From CAXBES01 sp963974915 (GTDB lineage: Bacteria > Bacteroidota > Bacteroidia > Flavobacteriales > Flavobacteriaceae), in the NCBI GenBank assembly GCA_963974915.1, contig CAXBES010000012.1, positions 62,001 through 126,000 on the forward strand: 64,000 nucleotides of DNA. Direction: 5' to 3'. Each line of letters starts with the position of its first letter. Within the stretch, counting starts at the first letter, position 1. A program made the position numbers and the translations under genes. Positions 44,130 to 53,222 of the stretch are shown in pieces. A model generated the notes under the pieces. It worked only from the letters and a program-made list of their open reading frames with translations, was not told the origin of the DNA and made no database searches.

Positions 44130-45527
44130 TTATTTTCCAATACAAAAGTTTGCAAAGATATTCCCCAGCAAATCATCATTTGTAATTTCTCCAGTGATCT
44201 CGCCGAAATAATAAAGTGCTTGTCTTATATCGATCGCCAAAAGATCTCCACTTAAATTGGCATCAATTCCTTCCTGAACCTTGGTTATTTCTTCAAACGC
44301 CTTGAGTAGCGCATCGTAATGCCGTGAATTGGTCACAATGGTCTCATTGTTACGAAGAGCTCCCGTATTTACAAATTCCAGAAGGGTATTTTTAAGATTG
44401 TCAACACCATTTCCGGTCTTTGCAGAGAGTAAATGGATATTTGAGATTTTAGATTTGATATTTGAAATTTGCTCATTGGATAGCAGATCTACTTTATTAG
44501 CGATTATCACCATTTGTTTTTGTGGAAACCGATTCCTTATTTTTTCAATTTCTACTTTAAAATTGGAAACTGCATCGCTACCCTCTGCCAATTGAACACT
44601 ACTCACTAAAAATATCACTACCTGCGCCTGTTCAATTTTTTCAAAGGTTTTTTTTATTCCAAGTCCCTCAATAACATCAACAGTTTCACGAATACCAGCC
44701 GTGTCAATAAATCTGAAACCAATTCCGCCAATACTTAATTCATCTTCAATGGTATCGCGAGTAGTACCGGCAATATCACTCACAATAGCTCTTTCCTCAT
44801 TAAGTAAGGCATTGAGAAGTGTAGATTTACCAACGTTGGGTTCCCCCACGATCGCAACCGGAATACCATTTTTTAGCACATTACCTGTGGCAAACGAATC
44901 GATTAGTCGTTTTAAAACCTGCGTTATTCTATGTATTAATTTCTGAAATTCCTCTCTGTTGGCAAACTCCACGTCCTCTTCAGCAAAATCCAATTCTAAT
45001 TCAATAAGGGAAGCGAAGTTGAGCAGTTCCTCCCGAAGCACCTTTATTTCATTCGAAAACCCGCCACGCATCTGCTGTATCGCCAGTTGATGTGATGCTT
45101 CCGAATCACTTGCAATGAGATCTGCTACTGCTTCGGCCTGACTAAGATCCATTTTTCCGTTTAAGAAAGCTCTCAAGGTAAATTCTCCCGCAGTTGCCAT
45201 TCTACAGCCATTCCGAAGACATAATTGTATAATTTCTTGCTGTATGAACGCACTTCCATGACATGAAATTTCCACAACATCCTCCCCGGTATAACTATTC
45301 GGATTCTTAAAGATCGTGATAAGCACTTCATCAATAATTCTCTTACCGTCCTTTATATGCCCTAAATGTACTGTATGTGACTTCTGATTAGAAAGCTCCT
45401 TTCCTGATACCGATTTGAACAGTTTAGTAGCAATAGCGATAGCATTTTCCCCCGAAAGTCGGATAACAGCAATGGCTCCCGCGCCGGCAGGTGTCGCTAA
45501 AGCAACAATAGTGTCGTGATAAATCAT
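44130..45527 (-). CDS. mnmE: tRNA modification GTPase MnmE
   Basis: With MnmG it makes 5-carboxymethylaminomethyl-uridine at tRNA position 34. About 465 residues from the ATG at 45527 (MIYHDTIVALATPAGAGAIA); the track-like extension MYFCS is dropped because the conserved N-terminus starts here. Motifs: formyl-folate domain (GEFTLRAFLNGKMDL), G1 GEPNVGKSTLLNAL, G3 DTAGIRE, G4 NKVD, and C-terminal CIGK with the catalytic Cys. It lies 36 bp after the hybrid kinase gene on the same strand but carries its own -7 box. Confidence 0.95.
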   Translation of the reverse strand: MIYHDTIVALATPAGAGAIAVIRLSGENAIAIATKLFKSVSGKELSNQKSHTVHLGHIKDGKRIIDEVLITIFKNPNSYTGEDVVEISCHGSAFIQQEIIQLCLRNGCRMATAGEFTLRAFLNGKMDLSQAEAVADLIASDSEASHQLAIQQMRGGFSNEIKVLREELLNFASLIELELDFAEEDVEFANREEFQKLIHRITQVLKRLIDSFATGNVLKNGIPVAIVGEPNVGKSTLLNALLNEERAIVSDIAGTTRDTIEDELSIGGIGFRFIDTAGIRETVDVIEGLGIKKTFEKIEQAQVVIFLVSSVQLAEGSDAVSNFKVEIEKIRNRFPQKQMVIIANKVDLLSNEQISNIKSKISNIHLLSAKTGNGVDNLKNTLLEFVNTGALRNNETIVTNSRHYDALLKAFEEITKVQEGIDANLSGDLLAIDIRQALYYFGEITGEITNDDLLGNIFANFCIGK

Positions 45528-45531
45528 TGAG

Positions 45532-45539
45532 CAAAAATA
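45532..45539 (-). promoter_or_regulatory. -7 box next to the mnmE start
   Basis: TATTTTTG on the minus strand, 4 bp from the mnmE ATG at 45527. A leaderless or very short-leader transcript would result. No clear -33 TTG. Confidence 0.4.
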
Positions 45540-45563
45540 CAAATTCCTTTTAGAGGTTTGTTA

Positions 45564-47564
45564 TTACTCTTTTTTTAATCCTTCAATAATCTTCTTAAAT
45601 TCTTCATTACATTCTTCTATGGAAGTACTTAGAGATTGCTCATTAATGGGAGTTGAACGCAACAAAGTTCTACACTCTTTTAAAAGCTCACTCAAATTAT
45701 CTGCCTGTATGTAATATAAGGACATCGTACTGGTATGAATGAGATTGGAAAGTTGTTCGATGTCCCTTTTCTTAATAGCTTTTTTAAAGTCCTTTTGATA
45801 ACTAATTAATGCATCAAGAGTACTTAATCTGAATTTTCTAAGATACTCAGGTTTATTCTTAGCCATTTTCTTATATCGAGTCAAACTAAAACTTGCGGAA
45901 ACTGCCGGTTTCTTTTTGCTTTTGAATTTTGGTTTTTTGGATTTATTTTCAACCAACTTCTCTTGATCTGATATATTTGATAACTGTTTTGGCTCATCGA
46001 TATTTTGATACTTTACTAAGGTTTCATATAAGTGCTGAGGCTGAAACGGCTTGGGGAGATAATCGTCAATACCAGCCTTCAAAAGTTGTTGTTGTACTTC
46101 ACCTTTAGCCGAAGCCGAAAATGCCACAATAGTAGGTTTTTTTTCAGTCTTTCTCTTTCGGATTTCTTGTGCGGTTTCGTAACCATTCATTTTTGGCATT
46201 TGCAGATCCAACAAAATAACATCAAAATCGGTGGTTTCGCAAAGGCTTATCGCGCTATACCCGCTATCGGCGGTCATATAGTTAATGTTCCATTGTTCTA
46301 AATACTGTGCCGCAATAAAAATATTATCGGGATTATCGTCAACTACCAATACGTTAATATTTTTAAAATTATCTGATCTCGAGGCAGCAGAAACTTTCTC
46401 TTCCTCATCTAATTCCCGACCGTATTTTTTATACCTAATATTAAAACTAAAAGTAGATCCCGAATTTAAACTGCTTGATACATTTAAGTTACTCTTGTGA
46501 AGCTCAAGAATCTTCTTACTAATAGTTAATCCAAGCCCTGTGCCACCAAATTCCACACTCACATCATAACTGGCTTGTGAGAATTCATGAAATATAGCTT
46601 CCAGTTTTTCTTCGGGAATTCCTATGCCGGTATCGGTTACTTCAAATAACAGTAGTACACTTTTCTTGTATTCTTTTACTAATGTTATTGAGATGGAAAC
46701 GTGGCCCTCTTTTGTGAATTTTATAGCGTTACCAACTAAATTAGTTAGAACCTGTTTCAGTTTTACCGGATCTCCAAGGAGATTTTGCGGGACACGTTCG
46801 TCCAAATTTAAATGAAGATCGATTGATTTTTGCTGTGCTTTAACTGAAAACGTATGCTTTAAAACATCAGCAAGATCATAGAGATTAAAAGGTTTTTGTT
46901 CTAATTGAATTTTATTAGCTTCAATCTTACTCAGATCTAATAGGTTATTCACTAAACTCAACAAATGCTCGGAAGAATGAAGAAGGAGTCTGGCGTACTC
47001 TTTCTGATTTTCGTTTAACGGGGTTTGATGAAGGAGATTTCCAATACCAAGTATAGAATTTAACGGTGTTCTTATTTCATGACTTATCGTAGCCAAAAAA
47101 TCTGCTTTTGCTTTCGAATCGGCTTCCGCTTTTCGTTTAGCTTTTAAGATTTCAGCTTCATATTGCCAACGATCTGAAATATCTAAAATAGTGCCTTGAT
47201 AGTTGGTAGGTTGATTTCCTGTTGCCTGAATTTCTCTAACATTTATCAAACAATGTAATATGCTTTTATCTTTCCTTACAATATCAAAATACACTTCTTT
47301 TATAAAACCCTGCATTTTTATTAACGGAAAGAAATGAGTTTCAAAGAATATTTGCCCACCAATTTTAAACAGACTGGGTAAAGTGCGTATATGGATCAAT
47401 TCTTTTTTGTCATATCCCAACCAATTTGATAGAGTACTGTTTAAATCGGTTATTAGACCATCATCTTGAAATGAGATCGAACCACAAGGAGAATTGTCGT
47501 ATAACTCGAGAGCGGCCCTTAATCGACCTCGATCAAATCTTTTAGACTCGTTATCTTTAGACAT
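45564..47564 (-). CDS. PAS hybrid histidine kinase with receiver and Hpt domains
   Basis: About 666 residues from ATG 47564 (MSKDNESKRFDRGRL). Order: PAS domain (about 25-135; IHIRTLPSLFKIGGQIFFETHF followed by GTILDISDRW), HisKA with His in TISHEIRTPLNSI, HATPase (LVGNAIKFT, DTGIGIPEEKL, FGGTGLGLTIS), receiver with Asp in FDVILLDLQMPKMNGYE, and a C-terminal Hpt-like domain with LIHTST as likely His site. No membrane helix, so it is cytosolic. Its ATG lies inside the last codons of the RsbQ-like hydrolase gene (8-nt overlap). In Bacillus the hydrolase RsbQ acts with a PAS protein, RsbP, so the PAS here may sense a hydrolase product. Confidence 0.9.
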   Translation of the reverse strand: MSKDNESKRFDRGRLRAALELYDNSPCGSISFQDDGLITDLNSTLSNWLGYDKKELIHIRTLPSLFKIGGQIFFETHFFPLIKMQGFIKEVYFDIVRKDKSILHCLINVREIQATGNQPTNYQGTILDISDRWQYEAEILKAKRKAEADSKAKADFLATISHEIRTPLNSILGIGNLLHQTPLNENQKEYARLLLHSSEHLLSLVNNLLDLSKIEANKIQLEQKPFNLYDLADVLKHTFSVKAQQKSIDLHLNLDERVPQNLLGDPVKLKQVLTNLVGNAIKFTKEGHVSISITLVKEYKKSVLLLFEVTDTGIGIPEEKLEAIFHEFSQASYDVSVEFGGTGLGLTISKKILELHKSNLNVSSSLNSGSTFSFNIRYKKYGRELDEEEKVSAASRSDNFKNINVLVVDDNPDNIFIAAQYLEQWNINYMTADSGYSAISLCETTDFDVILLDLQMPKMNGYETAQEIRKRKTEKKPTIVAFSASAKGEVQQQLLKAGIDDYLPKPFQPQHLYETLVKYQNIDEPKQLSNISDQEKLVENKSKKPKFKSKKKPAVSASFSLTRYKKMAKNKPEYLRKFRLSTLDALISYQKDFKKAIKKRDIEQLSNLIHTSTMSLYYIQADNLSELLKECRTLLRSTPINEQSLSTSIEECNEEFKKIIEGLKKE

Positions 47565-48381
47565 GCTCTTTTTTTTGCAAGTATTCCTGTATAGCACTTA
47601 CTGTCTCTTCCGGAGCACTTAAGTTAGGACAATGGCCGGTTGCATTTAAAAGTTTGTATTCAGAGTTTTTTATATTCTTAGCCACATAGTCACCAACGAC
47701 TACAGGAGCTATAACATCTTGAGAACATTGGAGTACCAGGGTGGGGGTAATGACATTTTGCAGATCTTCTCGGTTATCTGATAGAAAGGTGACTCTGGCA
47801 AAATTTTTGGCGACCTCAGGATCGGTCTGACAAAAACTATTTGTTAATTCATCTCCTAATTCAGGACGATCGGAATTTCCCATGATCACAGGTGCCATCG
47901 AAGCCGACCAGCCTAAATAATTACTGTCTAATGCTTCCATTAATTCTTCAATCGCCTCATTCTCGAACCCCCCTATATATTCTGAGTCATTAATATATCT
48001 GGGTGATGGACCTATCATTATTAAGTGAGAAAATAATGAAGGCTTCTTATTGGATGCCAAAACACCGATCATAGCACTAACAGAATGCCCAACGAAGATT
48101 ACGTTAGTTAGATTTAATCCAGTACAAATTGAAATTACATCGTCTGCATACGCCTGCAACGAACTATATTTTTCTTTAGAATAGGAGTCAATATCAGATT
48201 TACCTCCGCCAATATAGTCGAAAAGTATGATTTTGTATTGTTTCTCGAAATGAGGATACACAAACCTCCACATGTTTTGATCACAGCCATAACCATGCGC
48301 AAACATCATAGGCTGTATACCTTCACCTAAAACTTTAACATTAAATTTTTTGAAAATTTCTGCACTCAGTGAATTATTCAT
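47557..48381 (-). CDS. RsbQ-like alpha/beta hydrolase
   Basis: 274 residues, alpha/beta-hydrolase fold. Catalytic triad as read: Ser100 in VGHSVSAMIG, Asp222 in CSQDVIAPV, His250 in NATGHCPNLSAP. FAHGYGCDQNMWRFVYPHF and ILFDYIGGGKSD match RsbQ of Bacillus and the related plant KAI2/D14 receptors. No signal peptide. It overlaps the downstream PAS hybrid kinase gene by 8 nt, implying a joint role: it would hydrolyse or bind a small signal for the PAS domain. That is inference from the RsbQ-RsbP pair. Confidence 0.88.
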   Translation of the reverse strand: MNNSLSAEIFKKFNVKVLGEGIQPMMFAHGYGCDQNMWRFVYPHFEKQYKIILFDYIGGGKSDIDSYSKEKYSSLQAYADDVISICTGLNLTNVIFVGHSVSAMIGVLASNKKPSLFSHLIMIGPSPRYINDSEYIGGFENEAIEELMEALDSNYLGWSASMAPVIMGNSDRPELGDELTNSFCQTDPEVAKNFARVTFLSDNREDLQNVITPTLVLQCSQDVIAPVVVGDYVAKNIKNSEYKLLNATGHCPNLSAPEETVSAIQEYLQKKEHV

Positions 48382-48647
48382 AAAATGGTTAGTTAAAATT
48401 GAAAATTCTAAAATTAAAATGCACTAGATGTTCAATACTTTAAAGGTATTAGATTTGAAACTGAAAACCTAATGTTTAATTGATAAGAAGTTTGTATCAA
48501 CAGTCCCTATTTACTGAAACGAGACATTTTTATTATACAATGTTCTCACTCCTTATTGCTTAGCACATCATATGAAATATCATATTTGATGTAACATTTT
48601 AGTTTTTCTTACTACTTATTAAGTACAATCAAAAAAATCAATCAAAA

Positions 48648-49007
48648 ATGGAAGTCATCAACCCCACTAAAAAAAGAACCGATAATCAATTGCTGGTTAT
48701 CACACATTTGTCACAGTTACTAACATATATTACAGGATTTGGCGGACTCATAGTCCCGTTAGTTATATGGGCGAGTTCAAAAGATAGAGTAGAAGGGTTA
48801 GACGAACACGGTAGATCTATTATCAATTTTCAAATTAGTCTATTACTTTACGCGATTATAAGTATTCCGGCTATTTTATTATTAGGTCTGGGGATCTTAA
48901 TGCTAATTTTTGTGTGCGCGATGGGCTTTATTCTCCCTATTGTTAATGCGATTAAAGCAAGTAACGGAGAACCACCAAGTTATTTCGGAACTATACGTTT
49001 TATCTAA
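48648..49007 (+). CDS. DUF4870/Tic20-like membrane protein
   Basis: 119 residues with three hydrophobic segments: LSQLLTYITGFGGLIVPLVIW, then NFQISLLLYAIISIPAILLL and ILMLIFVCAMGFILPIVNAI (each read as under 21 residues). HLSQL, GRSIINFQ and the final NGEPPSYFGTIRFI are typical of DUF4870. Function unknown. It is followed at once by a bidirectional terminator, so it is monocistronic. Confidence 0.85.
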   Translation: MEVINPTKKRTDNQLLVITHLSQLLTYITGFGGLIVPLVIWASSKDRVEGLDEHGRSIINFQISLLLYAIISIPAILLLGLGILMLIFVCAMGFILPIVNAIKASNGEPPSYFGTIRFI

Positions 49008-49015
49008 AAAAAAAG

Positions 49016-49039
49016 AAAACCCACCAATCGGTGGGTTTT
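49016..49039. terminator. Bidirectional Rho-independent terminator
   Basis: AAAACCCACC at 49016-49025, loop AATC, GGTGGGTTTT at 49030-49039: a perfect 10-bp stem followed by T-rich sequence on the plus strand and by poly-T on the minus strand. It separates the convergent DUF4870 gene and the lipoprotein gene at 49060. Confidence 0.9.
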
Positions 49040-49059
49040 TTCTTAGTTTTTAGATCTTT

Positions 49060-49572
49060 TTATTGAAGATATTTAAAATACTCAAAATTTCCAATCATAG
49101 TTACATCGCCTCCGGTATTCGTGCTCGCAACAATATTGAAACCTCCTGTTACAAGGCGATAATCCGGATCTTCAGCACTTACAAGGCTTTCAAGAATTGT
49201 AATTGTCCCGGAAATTGAGTTATAGGTGATCATTGCTGCTTGATCGCGAATTACAACCTGGGTTACAAAATTATTAGGATCCACATTGTTTACTTCCTTT
49301 ACAACCCCTCCGTTAAGTCCATCTGTACTATTTAGGAATATTCTTATAACGTTATTATTGGCATCGGTTATATTCAACGTTAGTGTACCATCACTGCTTC
49401 CGGCATCATAAAACCCGAGAGTAGAATTATAATTAGTAAAGGTACCACCATTAATTGTAGCGTTAAATCTTACCTCCGGATCTGTTTGCCCTACGCTATC
49501 TCCGTCGTCTTTGTTGCAGGACACAATTGCCAATGTTAGAAGCAGGATAGTTAGTGTTTTAAGTGTTTTCAT
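49060..49572 (-). CDS. Lipoprotein of unknown function, likely surface-exposed
   Basis: 170 residues. Signal MKTLKTLTILLLTLAIVSC with lipobox Cys at residue 19, then NKDDGDS, which resembles the Lys-Asp/Glu-rich lipoprotein export signal described in Capnocytophaga, so surface exposure is plausible. The mature part looks all-beta, e.g. RFNATINGGTFTNYNSTLG and DGTLTLNITDANNNVIRIFL. This DUF6252-like pattern is common in flavobacteria, but I do not claim a family. A possible -7 box TATCTTTG lies on the minus strand at plus 49627-49634. Confidence 0.72.
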   Translation of the reverse strand: MKTLKTLTILLLTLAIVSCNKDDGDSVGQTDPEVRFNATINGGTFTNYNSTLGFYDAGSSDGTLTLNITDANNNVIRIFLNSTDGLNGGVVKEVNNVDPNNFVTQVVIRDQAAMITYNSISGTITILESLVSAEDPDYRLVTGGFNIVASTNTGGDVTMIGNFEYFKYLQ

Positions 49573-49740
49573 AATTATCTATTTAGTCGTTATTTCTTAT
49601 TCATCGATAAAAGAATAACATGTCATCAAAGATATCTGCAATTCAAACGGGGACTAGTACTCGATTCAACCCATCGCTTCTTATTATTCCCATAAAATCT
49701 AAGGAGGTTTGTTAGACTGTAAATCTTAAAAACATTAATT

Positions 49741-50190
49741 ATGATTAGTACACACTTTCAACCAATTAAAAAATCAACCTTTAGGTTACTTCGTCACATT
49801 TTCGTTGTAATCATCTTTTGTAGTTCAATAAATATTGTCGCTCAGAGTACGACACAGAGCGATCAAGGCATTTTTGAATTTGATTCTGAAATAATAGATT
49901 ATGGAACAATAGCCGCGAACTCGGATGGCGTACGCACATTTACATTTACAAATGTTGGAACGGCACCTATTATTATTGCGAGTATTAAAACCAGTTGCGG
50001 ATGTACCGTACCTACAAAGCCAAAGAAACCCGTGTTACCCGGTGAAACAGGCGAAATTGGAGTTAAATATGCAACCAATAGGATAGGAACATTTTCTAAA
50101 ACTATAACGGTAATATCTAATGCTTCAGAAGGAAATAAGTTATTAAAGATTAAAGGAAAAGTTGAAAAAGGGAAGATTAGTTCGCTTTAA
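49741..50190 (+). CDS. DUF1573 family exported protein
   Basis: 149 residues. Signal peptide from a longer N-terminus (FRLLRHIFVVIIFCSSINIVAQ), then a single Ig-like beta domain: GIFEFDSEIIDYGTIAANSD, TFTFTNVGTAPIIIASIKTSC, GCTVPTKPKKPVLPGETGEI. The Cys-Gly-Cys and PGE motifs define DUF1573. Function unknown. An SD-like AAGGAGGT at 49701-49708 is too far (33 bp) to serve the ATG. Confidence 0.87.
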   Translation: MISTHFQPIKKSTFRLLRHIFVVIIFCSSINIVAQSTTQSDQGIFEFDSEIIDYGTIAANSDGVRTFTFTNVGTAPIIIASIKTSCGCTVPTKPKKPVLPGETGEIGVKYATNRIGTFSKTITVISNASEGNKLLKIKGKVEKGKISSL

Positions 50191-50207
50191 AAATGTGCCG
50201 ACAAAAG

Positions 50208-50243
50208 AAAAACCTGCAGAAAGATAACTTTTTGCAGGTTTTT
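50208..50243. terminator. Bidirectional terminator between DUF1573 gene and dnaN
   Basis: AAAAACCTGCA at 50208-50218 and TGCAGGTTTTT at 50233-50243: an 11-bp perfect stem with a 14-nt loop and A/T tails on both sides. It sits 18 bp after the DUF1573 stop and about 60 bp past the dnaN stop. Confidence 0.85.
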
Positions 50244-50303
50244 AATATTAATTCTAAAATTATAATGATTTTACAAGCTCTGGGAAGTTTTTCAGCTCCC
50301 GAC

Positions 50304-51422
50304 TTAATTATTCAGCATCACCGGCATTACCAACATTGTTACATTTTCGCCCTCATCCAGACCATCTACAGGGGTTAGAATACCCGCACGATTGGGTAAA
50401 GACATTTCTAAAGAAACATCATCGCTGGTTAGATTGTTCAGCATCTCGGTAAGAAATCTCGAATTGAAACCTATCTGCATATCATCACCTTGATAATCGC
50501 AGGTAAGTCGTTCTTCTGCTTTATTGCTGTAATCGATATCTTCTGCCGAAATATTTAATTCGGCTCCCGCGATCTTTAATCTTATTTGATGTGTAGTTTT
50601 GTTCGAAAATATGGAAACACGTCGTACACTGTTCAAAAATTGATTTCTGTCAATGCTTAGTTTGTTCGGATTTTCCTTCGGAATTACAGCTTCGTAATTT
50701 GGATATTTACCGTCGATCAATCTACAGATCATTTCTGTGTTGTCGAAAGTGAATTTTGCATTACTCTCGTTGTACTCAATTGTTACTTCATCTTCGCTAC
50801 CTGCAAGAATGGATTTTAAAAGATTCAAAGGTTTCTTTGGCATGATGAATTCGGCTGTTTCAGTTGCCGAAATATCAGTTCTGGCATATTTTACCAATTT
50901 ATGTGCATCGGTTGCCACAAACGTAAGCCCTTCCGAAGAAAACTGAAAAAAGACCCCACTCATCACCGGACGAAGGTCATCGTTTCCACTGGCGAAAATA
51001 GTCTTGCTGATGGCGGTTGCCAAGACATCACCCTGTAAAACAGTAGAACTTGGCTCTTTTAACTCTACAGCGCTTGGAAACTCTTCTCCGTTGGCATAAG
51101 CCAAAGCGTACTTTCCGTGGTTCGAACTAATTTCAATGGTGTTATTATCCTCAACGGTAAAGGTTAAAGGTTGTTCAGGAAAAGTTTTTAAAGTGTCTAA
51201 TAACAATCTGGCAGGAATACAAACACTCCCTTTTTCACTACTTTCTACTTCCAGTTTGGAAGCAATAGTAGTCTCCAGATCTGAAGCAGAAACAGTGAGG
51301 TTATTATTATCCAGATCGAACAAAAAATTATCTAAAATTGGAAGCGTATTGTTGTTGTTTATGATGCCGCCTAATACTTGTAGTTGTTTTAATAAATAGG
51401 AACTCGATACAATGAATTTCAT
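50304..51422 (-). CDS. dnaN: DNA polymerase III beta subunit (sliding clamp)
   Basis: 372 residues, typical length, three clamp domains. MKFIVSSSYLLKQLQVLGGI start, LFDLDNNNLTVSASDLETTI, FPEQPLTFTVEDNN, TDAHKLVKYAR, LKSILAGSEDEV, FNSRFLTEML and the C-terminal TMLVMPVMLNN, close to the family ending (MPMRL). It lies 111 bp downstream of gldG on the same strand, not beside dnaA. Its leader contains an inverted repeat (51436-51464) and a -7 box (51487-51494). Confidence 0.96.
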   Translation of the reverse strand: MKFIVSSSYLLKQLQVLGGIINNNNTLPILDNFLFDLDNNNLTVSASDLETTIASKLEVESSEKGSVCIPARLLLDTLKTFPEQPLTFTVEDNNTIEISSNHGKYALAYANGEEFPSAVELKEPSSTVLQGDVLATAISKTIFASGNDDLRPVMSGVFFQFSSEGLTFVATDAHKLVKYARTDISATETAEFIMPKKPLNLLKSILAGSEDEVTIEYNESNAKFTFDNTEMICRLIDGKYPNYEAVIPKENPNKLSIDRNQFLNSVRRVSIFSNKTTHQIRLKIAGAELNISAEDIDYSNKAEERLTCDYQGDDMQIGFNSRFLTEMLNNLTSDDVSLEMSLPNRAGILTPVDGLDEGENVTMLVMPVMLNN

Positions 51423-51435
51423 GCAAATTATATTT

Positions 51436-51464
51436 TAAACCTCTGAAGCATTTCAAAGAGGTTG
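51436..51464 (-). repeat. Inverted repeat in the dnaN leader
   Basis: AAACCTCT and AGAGGTT form a 7-bp stem with a loop of about 13 nt, between the promoter and the dnaN start. It may form an mRNA hairpin 15-40 nt before the start codon. No T run, so not a terminator. Confidence 0.4.
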
Positions 51465-51486
51465 AAATTGACTTTTAGCTTACCTA

Positions 51487-51494
51487 CAAATATA
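51487..51494 (-). promoter_or_regulatory. -7 box for dnaN
   Basis: TATATTTG on the minus strand, with a TTTG about 24 bp further upstream. The leader would be about 60 nt. Confidence 0.5.
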
Positions 51495-51533
51495 TTTCAA
51501 TTGCCTAGTTTGATAAAACAAACTTATTAACAT

Positions 51534-53222
51534 TTATCGTGTGTATTTTCGTTTTCGGAAGTATGTAAAAGCGAGACCAAAAATTACCAGCAATCCCAGT
51601 GGTAGCAACAGGTTGATCACTTGCCACTTTGTTCTTTCTTCAGCAGTCTTTAACGGATCAAGAAAAGGAACCGAAATTTCTTTGGACCTAATGTTTATAA
51701 GTCCGGTGTCGTCTAACAGATAATTTACCGTATTGAGTAGAAATTCTTTATTTCCGTACATCGATTGAGTCATTTTATCGAAGCCCAATTCTAAAGGTCT
51801 GTTTCCTTGAAACTGGTTTTTAATAATATCTGCATCGCTTATGATCACCATTTTGGTAGGAATGCTTTTTGTTTTGTCTTCGGAAAGTTTAAAGGGTTTT
51901 ATCCTGTTTGCTAAGGCAGAAGGAAATTCGCCTTCTAATAGTACGGCTAGCGGTATCACTCCTGCGTTGTATTCGGAAGGATTTGGACCTTCATTAACGA
52001 CTTTTAGATTCTTCGGAATATCGATATCGTAATTGATCTCATCGGGTAAACCCGCAAGCTTAGTAATAGGCGAGGAGCTTAATAGAACGGTCTTTTTTAC
52101 ATCATTCTGAAGGGTGTCGATCTCACTAACATATTCAAATTTCACAGCTTCAATATTCGAAACGACAGGATGATTATTATCGCTTGCCGATAACGGAAAA
52201 TAAAACCACGGATAGCGATTGTATTGTGAGTCGTTCTCATTACCTGTGGCTAAAACAATAGGGGCAGAGATCACATCTTTTACAAGATTAGGGTTAATTC
52301 GGATACCATACTTAAATAATAGATCCGTTAAATTCAGGTCTCTTTTTATAGCAAATACCTTCCCGCTTAATTCATCCACGCGCTGTTCTGTCATATCTAA
52401 TAACCACAGCGAAGCTCCACCATTCATAATATACTGATCGAGAATATATTTTTCTGAATCTGAAAAGGCTTCAGTGGGTTGAGCGATCACCACCAGGTCA
52501 TAATTCTTTAAGTCGTTTAGCGTTCGTTGTGGCGATACTGCAACCGAATCTAACGTAAATGGAGCAATTCTATAGTATTCCTTTAAGGTGGTTAGGAAAT
52601 CTGCAAGATACCTATCGTCCAATTCGCCATTTCCCTTTAAAACGGCTACACTGCGCTTTTTTGGGGTAACCAACTTGTTAAAAGCATCTGCAAAAGCGTA
52701 TTCTAAATTTTGAATAGAGTTGTTAACACGTTCTTCGGAAGTGGTTCCTAACTGATTTTTAAGGAGAGGGATCCTAACAGTTTTCTCATTGTACGTAGCG
52801 AGTGCCCACGGATATATTCGTTCTGTGCTAACCTTTCCATTTTCTCTTACTTGTACTTCGGCAGGATTCAGACCCATCTGAAACAATTTCTTCTCTACAG
52901 CTTCCGGGTCTTCTTCATCTTCCAAAGGGTCTATAAACTCATAATTGATATTCGGATTGTAGGCTGTAAATTCTTCTAATAATTGCTTGGTTTCAGTTTG
53001 AAGTCTTTTAAATTCGGGAGGAAAATTTCCTTTTAAAAACACATCAATTATGATAGGTGAGTTCACATCAGAAATAGTATTCTTAGCCGCTTCCGAAAGG
53101 GTGTAACGCTTATCCTGAGTTAAGTCGAAACGTTTGTAAAAGTAGTTTCCGAAGACATTCAGCAAAATAACGCCAACAAGCAACCCTATAAACTTCGCGA
53201 TATGTTTCTTGCTTTTCGTCAC
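51534..53222 (-). CDS. gldG: Gliding-motility protein GldG (ABC-transporter auxiliary)
   Basis: 562 residues with one N-terminal membrane helix (IAKFIGLLVGVILLNVFGNY) and one at the C-terminus (LLLPLGLLVIFGLAFTYFRK), the rest periplasmic. RFDLTQDKRYTLSEAAKNTI, YEFIDPLEDEEDPEAVEKKL, and VAVLKGNGELDDRYLADFL match GldG and the ABC-type uncharacterised (Gld-like) domain. It works with GldF and the ATPase GldA, encoded elsewhere, and is required for gliding in Flavobacterium johnsoniae. Its ATG is at the gldF stop (shared base 53222). Confidence 0.95.
   Translation of the reverse strand: MTKSKKHIAKFIGLLVGVILLNVFGNYFYKRFDLTQDKRYTLSEAAKNTISDVNSPIIIDVFLKGNFPPEFKRLQTETKQLLEEFTAYNPNINYEFIDPLEDEEDPEAVEKKLFQMGLNPAEVQVRENGKVSTERIYPWALATYNEKTVRIPLLKNQLGTTSEERVNNSIQNLEYAFADAFNKLVTPKKRSVAVLKGNGELDDRYLADFLTTLKEYYRIAPFTLDSVAVSPQRTLNDLKNYDLVVIAQPTEAFSDSEKYILDQYIMNGGASLWLLDMTEQRVDELSGKVFAIKRDLNLTDLLFKYGIRINPNLVKDVISAPIVLATGNENDSQYNRYPWFYFPLSASDNNHPVVSNIEAVKFEYVSEIDTLQNDVKKTVLLSSSPITKLAGLPDEINYDIDIPKNLKVVNEGPNPSEYNAGVIPLAVLLEGEFPSALANRIKPFKLSEDKTKSIPTKMVIISDADIIKNQFQGNRPLELGFDKMTQSMYGNKEFLLNTVNYLLDDTGLINIRSKEISVPFLDPLKTAEERTKWQVINLLLPLGLLVIFGLAFTYFRKRKYTR

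Noticed and set aside
49701..49708. Shine-Dalgarno-like AAGGAGGT before the DUF1573 gene
   Set aside because: It is 33 bp from the ATG, too far to act, and this phylum rarely uses such sites.
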